From Melampsora larici-populina 98AG31 (taxonomy: Eukaryota; Basidiomycota; Pucciniomycetes; Pucciniales; Melampsoraceae): DNA of 64,000 nucleotides. The stretch is taken from the NCBI RefSeq assembly GCF_000204055.1, contig NW_006768768.1, positions 1,118,071-1,182,070 on the forward strand, given 5' to 3'. Made by a program: the position numbers and the translations under genes. A model generated the notes under the pieces. That model was not told the origin of the DNA and did no database searches. It saw only the letters and a program-made list of their open reading frames with translations. Shown here piece by piece: positions 10,125 to 21,338 of the stretch. Position 1 is the stretch's first letter. Every line of letters begins with the position of its first letter.

Positions 10125-12879
10125 TCATGCTTTTTTGCGCTTTTGGACTCGTATCAACATGGGTTGAGCCATGGGTAGCGTCAAAGATGATTTATAGCTA
10201 GGAGTTGGATAAGATGATTTGACACCCTGAAGTGGTTTGCTCTTGGGGACGCTCTTGAGCCTGATAATTGAAGGTATGAGTCAGCTACATCACTGCACAC
10301 TGACAACAGGGATCAGCAAGACTTTTGGCTCACCAGCCTGGGGAGAATTCTATATCAAAGTTTCGTACAATTTCCACTATGACGGAAATCGCTTCAAGCA
10401 TAGCCAAATTGATACCTAGGCAGAGCCGAGGTCCACCCTAAAATTTCGTTGTAGTTTGATGAATCTTGGAATCAACACGATGATATTGTGAAAGGGGTGC
10501 ACGAAACTTATTTTACATAAATTGGTGAGATACTAACATTGAAGGCGTGAAACTTGAATGGTCCGAATTGTTTAAGTTTTCCCTCAGAATCAATCCAACG
10601 CGTGGGCTTGAATTCACCACAGTCTGGGCCCCAAATATCGTGATCTCGACCCATCGCCCAGTCACTACTCAGAAAGGAACACCGAAAAATCCAACAGTCC
10701 ATATAATGTCAGTAGTTGAAAGTCGTTGCATCGAGCATGGAAACCCACCCCCATCGAACAGCATCTCCGGGCTGTATCACCGGACCATTTGGTATTTGAT
10801 CATGCTTGACAGCCATCTTCATATTCTGATCCGACGGTCATGATTGCGATATAGTGTCGAAGACAGTTAGATCATGAGCAAATGGCAATCAAGCAAAAGC
10901 CTGATCAATGGAGGGTATCTGACCTTGGGGACACTGGGATGTAGCCGCAAAGCCTCACACAACACAGCTTGGGTCCAGACAAATTGTCTGTAGTTGTCGT
11001 ATGTCACAATCCCGGATTCGGCACCTCGATCCATTTCGCTTATCTCTTCGCGCACACGATCAATCATCCCAGGATTCATGATTAAATGAAAGAAGGCCCA
11101 TGAAAGAGCCTGAGCAGTGGTATCGCTACAAGAGAGGGGTACAGCAATTAGAAGATGGGGCTCTTCGGCAAATGTGATACACAAGAAAACTTACCGTCCT
11201 GCTATAAGCATGTTTAGCAACGCATCCTTTAGCTGCGTTCGGTCGAGAGGGGTACCCTTTTCGTCCTCTGCCTTCATGAACAACTCTAGTAGATCCTCAG
11301 GCCTGTCATCATTCTTATCTCCCTTGTTTGCTCTTTCATCGATTAACTTGTAAGTGTAATTATCTAGCGTCTTACAAGCATTCGCCACCCGCTTGCCCAA
11401 AGATGGTACGATTTTTTCCACAATCGACCATCCAGCTACGATGGAGAAGCGCCAATCGAGATGGTTTTGAGCTACGTCAAAAGCCTCTGCAAATGCAATC
11501 GCGGAGCTATCTAGATGCATATCTGGATACATCTCTGCTTTTAAGACGTCCAATTCTTTTCCAAACCTGTGATGATCAAAGAGGAAGGCGTGTTGTTTTA
11601 ATGAAAATGATCACCATTGCGATCATCTGATTTCTCATGAGCTGAAATGTTTAGATGTTCAGGGATACGTACGTCATTTTGACAAATGACTCAAGGGTAA
11701 ATTTATAGAAGATCGAGCAGAAGTCGACCTCTAGTCGGCGATTGGCTTTGTGTTGAAGCATTGCATTGAGTGATTGTAAGCTTTCATCAAGTGATGGCAT
11801 AACAATGTTCTGAAAAGTACAAGGGTAGCAACGGCCTCAATAATTCATCGTCTCGTATTTGCACCAAGATTGGAAGGTCGATCAGATACCACTTACTTTG
11901 AACGAATTGACGTTGAAGATTCGTGAGGTACATTGTCTGGTACTTTTCCACCGTGCGCCGTCCGTCACAAAAATTCCTTCTCCGAATACATCGCTCATGA
12001 TGTCCCGGAACATGTGCCCCTGATGTGTTAGATCAGATATGGAAAGACTCTGCCTGAAAGCTGAGATTCTGAAAGGGTATGAACTTACTTTCACATAATT
12101 TGAAAAGTTTGCTGTATGATTCAGATATAATAAGCAAAATTGTGTTCAATCGTAGCGACGCACTTGGCTCGTATGAACGAATGTTGAAGATATTCTCAAT
12201 TCTCACTTTTCTGTACATATTCTATCCACTCTGGTTTGCTGATATCAATGAGTCGTAAGCCAGGGAAAGTACAACTCCAACCAGGGCCGTGTTTGATTCT
12301 TAGGGTGGCTGCCCATTCGAGACCATCTTTGCTATGATAGGCAGCACGTGGCAGCTAATGAAGGGTCGATGGAAAGATTGGATCAGTCAAAAGCTTGTGC
12401 AAACTTGGCTCGTGTATCAGGCTACATCAGAACCAATGGAGTGTTTTGCGAAGTGTCTTGACTGTGGAGGGCCATACTTACTATTCCAAGCCTGCATAAG
12501 GTAGTTTGTCAGAAAACAGGTTTGAGATACACACCATTCGACGACTGAAAACCGTACTCACAAAGGTAGGCCAGATACGTCCTGAAAGTTGGGGTCTTTT
12601 CGTGGGGCTGTTCCGATCGCTATCTCATTGATATTGCGTTGACCTTTCGTCAGTTTATCTACGTAATCGTGCGGGAATAAATCGAGAAGGCTAACCTCGA
12701 GTTCGACTTGACCAGTTTCAGGGTTCAGTTATTTACACGTCAGTGAGCGTAAATCAAGCGAGCCCAAATAACGTTCAGAATACTCGGACTCACTATTTGA
12801 TGAGGAAGTAAACTGCACACAAGCACAAAAGAGCGCTCGTATTAAATAACTCGGAGATCGGCTGACCAAGCAACGACAT
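10125..12879 (-). CDS. Cytochrome P450 monooxygenase, multi-exon
   Basis: Membrane-bound haem-thiolate monooxygenase of the fungal CYP52/CYP63-like type, expected in the endoplasmic reticulum. The ATG at 12879 opens a short exon with a hydrophobic anchor ([16 protein letters not shown]). Downstream, in order: [24 protein letters not shown], the C-helix region [16 protein letters not shown] (about 11970), the I-helix split by an intron (AGR then [15 protein letters not shown], about 11080-11195), the K-helix EALRLHP (about 10950), the PERF-like FKPTRW (about 10595-10615) and the haem loop GGPRLCLG with its axial Cys (about 10416-10437). The last exon ends [14 protein letters not shown] then QKRKKA and a stop at 10125. 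Introns are short GT-AG types; the N-terminal junctions between 12200 and 12860 are only approximate. It looks intact. Substrate unknown. Confidence 0.9.
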
Positions 12880-12886
12880 AAGGAAA

Positions 12887-12914
12887 GATGGGATAGGATG
12901 GGATAGGATGGGAT
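12887..12914. repeat. GATGGGATAG microsatellite
   Basis: Nearly three copies of the 10 bp unit lie just upstream of the P450 start codon, in its promoter or 5' UTR. The following 430 bp to the MITE hold no recognised gene. Confidence 0.7.
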
Positions 12915-13342
12915 ATTGGACTTCGATAATGATCGGCTCTGTCACTGTGGAGCTCTTTATGTCAGGTGTCAAACGAGATCAAACCGGAGCTAACTTAACT
13001 TAAGTCTCGGCATCATGTGACATACTGGAAAGCTGACACGCGGGATCTCCAGTCCTCTCCAGTCCTCCAGTCCCTCGCTGCTTCTCGCACACCTCGAGTA
13101 CAAGGCACTTTATCCCCTCTCCGCAGACTCCGCGGGACGTCTGCGGTTGGTGGGGCCAGTACGTACTTGGAAAGTCTATCATTGAATTGTCTCAAACAGA
13201 GTACGGTACGCTGACTTTGCTTATAACGTGTACACTGACTTTGGTAACGAGTACATATGTGACGTGTGCAACCCAATGTGCACCACCAAAGATGTGCAGT
13301 GACATCAGGGGGTTTCAAGTTTGGGTTTTTTTTGCATATTTA

Positions 13343-13795
13343 TGGTCCTCAAACCCATGCAAAAATTTGTGCAAGTTTTGTGCAAATTCTGTGCAAGACA
13401 TAAATAGATCTTGCAGGCACAGGGTCCAAATCTTATACTCACGACACATTAGCAAAGGAATCATACATGTTTGGTATCAAGATAGGTATTACTCATACTG
13501 AGTATTTGTTGATTGACTTGGCACAACTCCAGCCAGGTGTAAAGATTGTGTTCCAAGGCTGCACTTCTGGCACCAAACATACAACAATCTCAACACAATC
13601 TTGGAAAATGCTCTGCTAACACATCGTGAGTGCAAAAATCTGGAACCTGTGAGGTTGGTCTTGCACGGTTTTGGTACCATTTGGAACAAGATAGCTGGGT
13701 TTGTCAAAAAAATTAATGCACAAGATTGATGCAAGAAACCTTGCACTGATCTTGCATGTTGGTCTTGCACAGTATTTGCACAGGTTTGAGGACCA
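13343..13795. mobile_element. MITE with TIR TGGTCCTCAAAC and TA duplication (mariner-like)
   Basis: TGGTCCTCAAAC at 13343 is mirrored by GTTTGAGGACCA ending 13795, with TA on each side (13341-13342, 13796-13797). The ends continue with repeated GTGCAA-type motifs (TTTGTGCAAG, TGTGCAAATT and others). The 453 bp interior is non-coding. The mariner/Tc1 class is inferred from the TA duplication alone. Confidence 0.65.
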
Positions 13796-13797
13796 TA

Positions 13798-15060
13798 ATT
13801 TTTTAAAGATTCAGGCAAGTTTTCATAAAAATGTGTAAAACTGACGTATTTTAATTTGGGACACCTAAAAAGGTGTCCCATTGAAAAATTTATGCATGTC
13901 TTCCAACAATGGGCAAGTTGTTGTAGCATGAAAATATGTAAGAACCTTTAACTGAATTGTGCCGCTGTTGAAAATTCTGAAGTGTTTGTTGTTGGTTTCA
14001 GTTGTAGGATCCACAATGTGCACCGCGCTTGCGCTTGCAGAGAACTCTGAGAACTCTGATTATTCCAACATTGTTCCAACACTTCTTGAAGAGACAATAA
14101 AGAAGGGAGATTTGATACAGGAACTGAGAAAGAGGTAGAAGGAGGAGCTGGATTGACCAAAATGGTTGAAGTTGATGATGGGTTTGGGTTTTGTTCAACC
14201 CATTCTGCTTTGGCTTTCTTTGCCTCCACACAAGTGTTGTATTTATTGATGTTTCTTGGGTTTTGGATACAGTCTGCCTGAGTATGTGTAAGTGACACAC
14301 ATTTCTTTGGCAAACATTGGGTTTGACCGTTTTAGGGAGAATACTGGAAGGGCTGTGAAATTGCAGCTACCATGTGCTACGTACCCTTTTCTGACCCGCA
14401 GGTGTTGGAAATCTCAAAGTGTGAGACCTAAGTGTACAGATTGTGTAGACCCTTAGAGCATCTCCAACGTTCCTGAATCCAAAAACATGTACAGCTTGGG
14501 TTTTCCCCTCAGCTGGACAGGTGTATTTTTTTCAGCTGACAGCACCCTGCAACGCACAACTGAGCTTCTTTCTCAATTCCCCATAGGGTTCATTTGAGGT
14601 TGAACCCCCATCACCACATGTATATTCATCTACATAAGTGGTTGATCACACTTATTGTGTTCCACACAACATATGTGATTGATTGGGCTCACCTCATGTA
14701 AAAAAAGAGAAAGAAAGTCCATGGATGTAACAATTTTTTTATTTTTGGCCCAATAGTCGTTGGGGGACTGGTTTTTCAGTGATTCAGCCAGGTCCGCAAA
14801 TTTGCAGACCTGAGCATGGGAGTGTGTCATTTCCCAAAAACCAAGTTTGCAACGTGGGCCAGGTGTGAGACCTTGCCCTCAGTGCTGGAAAACAATTTTC
14901 TGAAAAACTGCAATACAGCTTACGTTTTTGTCAGTACTCAAGACCTTACAAACAAGCTCCAGAAGCACTTCACAGATAACATTGTAAAATAGAACATATC
15001 TTTTTCAAAATTCTTATATAAGTTTATTCTTTTTTAATGACTCTAATACAAAACACACCT
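13798..15060. other. Repeat-like DNA with one unassigned reading frame
   Basis: A 121-codon frame on the minus strand (13948-14313) is Ser/Pro/Asn-rich and has no domain I recognise. The phrase TTAGAGCATCTCCAACG at about 14455 resembles a PIF-type element end, but I found no partner. No RNA gene is visible. Confidence 0.3.
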
Positions 15061-15063
15061 TAA

Positions 15064-15361
15064 CACCATGTCTGTACCCTTGTAGCACATTGATGTGCAC
15101 ACACCAACCTTTTGATACATACTTGAAAGACACTTTCAAGAGGTCTCCACAAAAGGCACGTCTTCCCCTTGTCAATTGGGAGGTTGACACTCAGTTGACC
15201 CCAACTGCTGACAAAGGATCCCACAGATTCCATAGTCAAATGACCAGTCACAAAGGGTGACCAACACCAATCTCAGTCTAAAGCCTACCAAAAGATTTTC
15301 TGATTTTTTCAAAACTCTCCGTGTGTGCATGTCAACGTGCTACAAGGATACAGACATGGTG
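15064..15361. mobile_element. MITE with ~45 bp TIRs and TAA duplication
   Basis: CACCATGTCTGTA(C/T)CCTTGTAGCAC and the following GATGTGCACACAC-type bases recur in inverted orientation at about 15317-15361. TAA flanks both ends (15061-15063, 15362-15364). The 298 bp interior has no gene. It sits directly against the end of the gypsy LTR, so one inserted beside or into the other. Confidence 0.65.
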
Positions 15362-16040
15362 TAAGGATCTGGTTTCAAAGATTCACAATAAACATTACGA
15401 AAAACATAATCAATACAACTTAAGGAGTCTAGTATCAAAGACCCATCTACAAAATATAACAAAGCTTAAAGAAACAAGAACAGTAAAAAAAGAGAAATAG
15501 AATCAACTTGAATACAAGGATTTTATGTAATACAATAATAAATGAATAAAATGATTCATGAGCCAAGAGAAATTCCCTATGACATATTAATTGCAAAGAC
15601 TAGGTAGCCTAGACAAGTTCTTCAGAGTAATACAATAAAAGCTCTTGTAATATCTCCTTACGTAAAATTACTGATCACACGGACCCAGCTCAGCCCTCCT
15701 TTATGTAAAATACGGATCACAGGCTAATCTAGCTATTTGACTCAAAGAACCAGACTTACTAGATATTATAGTAGAAGAAAAGGTTAACTAGAGATATTTT
15801 CAGGCTACAGTCAGCATTAAAAGATAGGAACCAGAGAGGATAACTCACTCAGCTATCAAGCACTAGAATGATATGACTTGGATTGAAGAGATGCAAGAGA
15901 TGAGATGAGACAAGGCCCTTCAGGTGAGCTATTAGATTGCTACGTGCAGTATCAAGGTTCTACTCAGATGGCAGGATATAGAGAGAGTACAACTTAGTAT
16001 AAGCATAATGAAGTAGCCTTGTAGCCTGTGGCTCATAACA
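15360..16040 (-). repeat. Ty3/gypsy 3' LTR
   Basis: On the minus strand the LTR begins TGTTATGAGCC right after a purine-rich tract (AAAGGGGGGAGTGG, complement of 16041-16054), the usual polypurine primer. A plausible end is CCTTACA at 15360, which gives about 680 bp. The far boundary is provisional because no second LTR exists in the window to compare with. Confidence 0.55.
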
Positions 16041-16133
16041 CCACTCCCCCCTTTATGACTCAACCCCCTTTTGCGGGTTAGCATCTTTCCACGGGTTGGC
16101 ATTAAAAAACCCCTTAGGGAAAAAGCTTCACCC

Positions 16134-19100
16134 TCATTTCTTTCTCCGCACCTTCCTATATCTGTCTTCTGCTTGAGGATACTTCTTGTTGAACTCAGTC
16201 ATTAATTCTTTTGCATTCTTAAGTCCACTTTCTGGTTCCCATGAATCATAATTTGGACCGTACCCCTTCCAGCTAATTAAGTATTCTATTCTTTTCCCCC
16301 TCTTTCTTTTATCTAATATTTCATTGATTTCAAATTCTTCTTCTTCATCAATTATGATTGGTGGCGATGGTGTTTGATTTTGTCCTTTGATTTCACTTTC
16401 CTTGAACTTTTGTAATAAATTGACATTGAACACAGGGTGAATTCTCTGCATTGACTTTGGTAAGTTGATTTTGTAAGCGTTGTCTGATACTTGCGCTGTG
16501 ATGGTAAAAGGACCTAACCAGCGGTGAGAGAACTTAGCTGTAGGCTGGGTCGTCGATATGTTCTTGTTACTTAACCAGACTTTGTCCCCACTTTTCCATT
16601 TCGGTGATTTCGTCGTTTTGTTTTCGTGTTGTGTTTTCATCGTTTCTTGTGTTAGATTCATCGCATCTTTTAGTTCACGTTGCACTTCTTTGATTTGGTT
16701 CATCCGATCTTCTACAACTGGCAGGCATTGTTCGCTCGATGGTACATCTGTAAACGCAACATCAAATCCATAGTTCGCCTTGAAGGGGGATATCCCTATG
16801 GCTACATGGTGATTGTTGTTATATGAGAATTCAGCGAATGGAAGAAGATCATACCAGTTATCTTGCTTATAAGAAGTGTAGTGCCTGATGAATTGTTTGA
16901 CTGCCTTATTGGTGATTTCCGACTGGCCATCCGTTTGAGGGTGGTACGCAGTTGATGATTGAGTCTTTATTCCCAATCTTTTATGGAAGTCTTTCGTTGC
17001 TCTTGAAATGAACACATTACCTCTGTCGGAGGTGATCGACTTAGGCGTACCATGCAGCCTCCATACTTCGTGTATCATGATTTCAGCTAACTGTTCGGAT
17101 GTCAGGCTTTTGTTGCATGGCATAAACTGAGCCATCTTGGTTAGTCGGTCGACTACAGTTAATATGCTATCATAACCTTGTGATGTCGGCAAGTCGGTTA
17201 TCAAGTCATAGCAGATATCCAGCCAGGGACCTTCAGGTACAGGAAGTGGTCGTAAGCTACCGAAAGGTTTCTCAGTCCTTGACTTTACCCGTTGGCAGGA
17301 TTGGCAGCCATCCACATAAAGGTTCACAAAGGCCTTCATTCCCGGCCAGTAGAACGATCGTTTAACAAGAGCTAAGGTTCTCATCCTTCCAGGATGTCCT
17401 GCTAATCTGCTGTCGTGCCGCGACCGTAGGATTTGTATTTTCAACTCTTGATCCATAGGCACAACTACCTTGTTGCAAAAATACAATACATCATTAACAG
17501 TCTTGTAGTTCTTTAGTAGTTTCGAAGTTGGCATTTCTCGGCATAATTGTTTGATGTCATTTAGTTTTTGATCGTTCTTGGACTTGTTCTTGATAGCAGC
17601 TAAGATCTCTAAATCATTCCATATAGCTTGACTCGTCTCTTCTTCTTGAATTTCTTCCTCATTTTGTTCTTCCACCAGTACCTCTCCCTCATCAATGAAC
17701 CACATTTCAGCGATGTCAAGTTCCTCTACAAACACATCTTTTGGGAGATTTTCAGGTTTCAACAGTTGACCGAATGACAGTTTCTCGCTCTCAGCTGGGA
17801 TGAAATCTGGTCTTCTTGATAACGCGTCTGGTTTCGCTGATTGTCTTCCAGGTCGAAACCGTATCTCAAAGTCAAACTCTCCAAGTGTTTCTGCCCATCT
17901 AGCCTGACGTCTTGTCAGTTCTTTAGTTGTCATTAACGATTGTAAGTTTTTATGGTCTGTGTATACAACAACATTTAGGCGGTTGGGGTTCCCCTCTAAA
18001 TATTGTCGCCATTCCTTGAACGAAGCCACTACTGCCAATAACTCCTTATCAAAACTCTCGTAGTTTCTTTCTGCTTGTATTAGAGATCTAGATAGGTAAG
18101 CTATTGGATGCAATTCATTGTCGTCTTTGGATATTTGAGAAAGGACCGCTCCTAAGGCATAGTCAGAGCAGTCGCATTCTAGGACGAATGGGCGATACGG
18201 ATCCGCGATTTTCAGTACTGGCGCCGTTGTGAATGCCGTTTTCAATGCTTCAAAAGCCCTTTCTCTGTCTTCGTTCCATTCAAATAGTACATTTTTCTGC
18301 GATAATTCATGCAATGGGCGTGCTATTTTCGAGAAATGACTGATGAAGTGTCGATAAAAGTTGGAAAAACCTAAGAACATTTGGACTTCCGTGAGATTCT
18401 TCGGGCGAGGCCATTCTTTTACTGCTTTGACTTTGCTTTCGTCCATTCGGATTTGATTCTTCGAAATGATGAGACCTAAGTATGAGATTTCTTTCTGAGA
18501 AAACTTGCATTTCTCTGGTTTTAACCATACATTTTGCTCTTTCAAAATCCTAAGAACATCCTTCACCACCGCTTGATGATCAACACCAGGTCCTGTATAG
18601 ATCAGTACATCATCCTGATAAGCCGCTACATCCCTTCCAATATGACTTTTGAGAACATCTTGAATAAAGTATTGAAAAAATCCCGGTGCTCCGGTGGGAC
18701 CAAAGGGCATGGTTAATGGTTCAAACTGTCCTTCCTTGCAAATGAACGCCAACTTAGCCTCGTCACCTTTGCGTACACGTAAATTATTGTAGCCATTACG
18801 CATGTCCAAACTAGTAAACTCATCAGCATTCAATAAGCTATCAATCAATTCCATCGTTAACGGTAGCGGATATTTGTTTTTGACAGTGACTGCATTTAAT
18901 TTCCGGTAATCAAAACATGGCCTTAAGTTGCCATCTTTCTTTCCCGTGAATAGTACCGGCGCCGCCCATGGTGAGGTTGTTCTCCTGATTGTACCATTCT
19001 GAAGGCCTTTCTCTAACATTTCGTGGAGGACTTCACTTTCCTTCGGAGATAACAGGATGACTTTTCCAGCTTGAGGTGTTGCTCCAGGGACTATATCTAC

Positions 19101-20273
19101 TCGGAAATCATACGGGCGATGTGGTGGTAGTACATTAGAATTAGATTTTTCGAACATATATAAGTATTCATGATAACATTCCGGTACTAATTCAGCAGCT
19201 GTCTTCTCAGGTTTCTTCAATGCTTCTTCTGCTGCCAGTTTCGCCGATAAATTCCACGATGCTTTAGCAGTGTCAATCATAATTTGGGACGGCTTCAGTT
19301 TTTCTTTCAATTGCTGTGATCTTGTACTTGGTCGTAGGACGTTTGAAGTCAGTCTGTTGATGGCTGAATTAGGAAGATACAATCGCTTGCTAGTGTTCTT
19401 TAAATTTTTGGAGAAAGGTTGAATACACGCACTCTGCGGGGGTTGTAATGAGTTCGTACACAACTCAACCCCCTTGTCATTTTGCCTAGCGTGCCTCACT
19501 GGCTCCAATTCCTGTTGGTCCATAGAGGTCTGGTTCGGCGTTGACAATATCATTTTTTCAATGATAGCAGGTTTCTTCTTTCCTTTACCGTCATCGTTTT
19601 CTTTGTTTTTGAATTCTGTAAGGAGATTAAGCTTGTCGGCTGTTTCAAGAGAGGTAAGGGTACTAGGAGAATCACACTCACATTGCGGGGGTGTTGATGA
19701 GTTTACAGACTCCACCCCCTCGTTAAGATTCCTAGCTTTCCTCTTGGGTTCCACAAGGGCCTTCGAGGTGTTTGTCGGTCTCAACGAAGTCGACTCGGCG
19801 ACCGCAATGCTTGATTCATTCAATGATAAGGTTCCATCTTCCCAATTGATAACATGCCAGTTCTTTCTGATCCAGGGAATACAAAGAATAACATCGTATT
19901 TGTCCTTCAAGTCAGTGATTATAAAGGTCGTTGGTGTTGTTGCAGTGCTGTTGACATGGAAGTCTCCTGTGTGAGTAACTTGAGTTTCGTGACCGCTGAA
20001 ACCTGTTACCTTTCGTATTTGTGGTAACGGAACCGTGTGGAGTTTGTGATTATGAGCAAACAGTTTACTCATTGCCTCATGGGTGGCTCCACTATCCACG
20101 AGGGCTTTGGCAACAACAGTTGTGGCAGATGCTGAGTCAAATAAAGTGATGTTATGAAAAATTCGGGTGTCTTTTATTTCAAGTTCATCAATAACACTAC
20201 TTTTTAGATTCAACATGTTCTTGCTCAGGGGTGGCACAACTAGCACTCCCGAGCGCCGCCATTTTTCGATCCT
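16134..20273 (-). CDS. Ty3/gypsy chromovirus pol polyprotein
   Basis: One uninterrupted frame of about 1,370 codons, open from 20273 to the stop at 16134. Domains in order: retropepsin with LVDSGATHEAM (about residues 48-58 counted from 20246), reverse transcriptase with YQDD (about residue 543), RNase H with LECDCSDYALGAVL, an HHCC zinc integrase domain (GHPGRMRTL, then C..C), the DDE integrase core (TVVDRLTK, SDRGNVF, TDGQSE) and a C-terminal chromodomain (YLISWKGYGPNYDSWEPE, about residues 1315-1340). The chromodomain marks it as a chromovirus, which usually integrates into heterochromatin. Pol overlaps the end of the gag frame in another frame, so a programmed frameshift is likely. The frame is intact, but the 5' end of the element is missing, so it cannot move on its own. 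Confidence 0.93.
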   Translation of the reverse strand, partial: RIEKWRRSGVLVVPPLSKNMLNLKSSVIDELEIKDTRIFHNITLFDSASATTVVAKALVDSGATHEAMSKLFAHNHKLHTVPLPQIRKVTGFSGHETQVTHTGDFHVNSTATTPTTFIITDLKDKYDVILCIPWIRKNWHVINWEDGTLSLNESSIAVAESTSLRPTNTSKALVEPKRKARNLNEGVESVNSSTPPQCECDSPSTLTSLETADKLNLLTEFKNKENDDGKGKKKPAIIEKMILSTPNQTSMDQQELEPVRHARQNDKGVELCTNSLQPPQSACIQPFSKNLKNTSKRLYLPNSAINRLTSNVLRPSTRSQQLKEKLKPSQIMIDTAKASWNLSAKLAAEEALKKPEKTAAELVPECYHEYLYMFEKSNSNVLPPHRPYDFRVDIVPGATPQAGKVILLSPKESEVLHEMLEKGLQNGTIRRTTSPWAAPVLFTGKKDGNLRPCFDYRKLNAVTVKNKYPLPLTMELIDSLLNADEFTSLDMRNGYNNLRVRKGDEAKLAFICKEGQFEPLTMPFGPTGAPGFFQYFIQDVLKSHIGRDVAAYQDDVLIYTGPGVDHQAVVKDVLRILKEQNVWLKPEKCKFSQKEISYLGLIISKNQIRMDESKVKAVKEWPRPKNLTEVQMFLGFSNFYRHFISHFSKIARPLHELSQKNVLFEWNEDRERAFEALKTAFTTAPVLKIADPYRPFVLECDCSDYALGAVLSQISKDDNELHPIAYLSRSLIQAERNYESFDKELLAVVASFKEWRQYLEGNPNRLNVVVYTDHKNLQSLMTTKELTRRQARWAETLGEFDFEIRFRPGRQSAKPDALSRRPDFIPAESEKLSFGQLLKPENLPKDVFVEELDIAEMWFIDEGEVLVEEQNEEEIQEEETSQAIWNDLEILAAIKNKSKNDQKLNDIKQLCREMPTSKLLKNYKTVNDVLYFCNKVVVPMDQELKIQILRSRHDSRLAGHPGRMRTLALVKRSFYWPGMKAFVNLYVDGCQSCQRVKSRTEKPFGSLRPLPVPEGPWLDICYDLITDLPTSQGYDSILTVVDRLTKMAQFMPCNKSLTSEQLAEIMIHEVWRLHGTPKSITSDRGNVFISRATKDFHKRLGIKTQSSTAYHPQTDGQSEITNKAVKQFIRHYTSYKQDNWYDLLPFAEFSYNNNHHVAIGISPFKANYGFDVAFTDVPSSEQCLPVVEDRMNQIKEVQRELKDAMNLTQETMKTQHENKTTKSPKWKSGDKVWLSNKNISTTQPTAKFSHRWLGPFTITAQVSDNAYKINLPKSMQRIHPVFNVNLLQKFKESEIKGQNQTPSPPIIIDEEEEFEINEILDKRKRGKRIEYLISWKGYGPNYDSWEPESGLKNAKELMTEFNKKYPQAEDRYRKVRRKK

Positions 20274-20400
20274 TCAGCTTTACTTTCCTCCGCTTCTTCT
20301 TTCACTCCATCAATCTCAGCTACTTTTGATCTATACTTAAAACCACCTCTTCCTCTCCAGTTACTTCTCCAACTACCTCTTCCACCTCACCTGTGGAGCC
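20241..20400 (-). pseudogene. Truncated gag tail of the gypsy element
   Basis: A frame offset from pol encodes GGRGSWRSNWRGRGGFKYRS followed by an acidic stretch, and ends at a TAG at 20241-20243. This RGG-rich tail fits the nucleocapsid end of a chromovirus gag. Similarity stops near 20400. The rest of gag, the primer site and the 5' LTR are absent. Confidence 0.6.
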
Positions 20401-20414
20401 TGTATAAAGTGACT

Positions 20415-20454
20415 TACATGCCCTGGGTAAAATGACATTTACCCAGGGCATGTA
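20415..20454. repeat. Perfect 17 bp hairpin
   Basis: TACATGCCCTGGGTAAA, a 6 bp loop, then the exact reverse complement. It lies between the broken gag end and the inverted repeat at 20614. Function unknown. Confidence 0.85.
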
Positions 20455-20613
20455 TGCCAGACTTTGGCAGCAGAGCAGCTCAGGACTCCTGGAGCACATC
20501 CTCAAAGCCTTATAACTTCTTTTTGAAAAAGTTTTTACACACTATAAATCACCTCAGGGTACATCAAAGAGTGTATTCTTTATTATTCCTTCTTTCAAAC
20601 TTATCTGAATCTT

Positions 20614-20733
20614 GAGTTAATCTCAAGGTCCTTGCCAGAGCGCTCTGAGGACCGCCAGAGCGCTCTGAGCAGCCCTCAGAGGCCTCAGCTCTGACTTGTC
20701 AATTTTCGGAGTTGACCTGAGGCTGCTGCATTA
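20614..20733 (+). repeat. KDZ-A left terminal repeat
   Basis: It begins GAGTTAATCTCAAGGTCC and continues with two GCGCTCTGAG units separated by GACCGCCAGA, then GCCCTCAGAGGCCTCAGC and TTGTCAATTTTCGGAGTTG. About 105 bp are nearly identical, in reverse complement, to 57243-57376. That copy carries one extra unit of about 22 bp of the GAGGACCGCCAGA repeat. Confidence 0.8.
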
Positions 20734-21338
20734 CTTGCTGGAAATCACTCCAACACCAAACTACACATGACCGAAGTAGAATACCCAAATTCCTCTTGAT
20801 ATCAACCCTCGCTCTGGTCCTTCCTCAAGTCGTCACAACTTATGTATGTAGTCACTATCTTGACCTTGGCACAATCGATAAAATGATCCTTTTGTTCTGA
20901 TCAATCGACTCTACCCATTTTGACTTCACCCGTTCCACCTCAAGTTGTTTTATGTTTTATGTCCACCTCAAGTCGGTATATGTCCTCGCTGTTTGATATT
21001 TGGTCAAAACTAGATAAGCCAATTCATTTTGATTTCACAAAAACACAGGCACCACAACAAAGCAGAGAGATGCACTAGAAATTCAAAAAGTTTCTTAAAA
21101 AAAGGTCTAACAACGAACAATGACATAAAGATCGCATTTGGTCAAGGAACATTTGAAATAGATCAATCTATCTTTGACCATCTGAGGCATCAGCTGGACA
21201 AAGACCCGCAACAATAAGCATTGTAACTACATGAGACATACAAAGCAATGACTATGTTATGTGAAAACCCCAACTGATGAAAATAGAGAAAGAACATTGA
21301 TTTCACAATGATGAAAGCCTGAATCGATGTATTGACTA
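20734..21338. other. Spacer between terminal repeat and HMG-like gene
   Basis: AT-rich, no recognised gene. It would be the subterminal and 3' flanking region of the HMG-like gene in KDZ-A. Confidence 0.4.

Noticed and set aside
14455..14475. GAGCATCTCCAACG as the end of a PIF-type MITE
   Set aside because: No inverted partner or duplication was found downstream.
19474..19974. 166-codon plus-strand frame
   Set aside because: Antisense shadow of the Ty3 pol N-terminal region.
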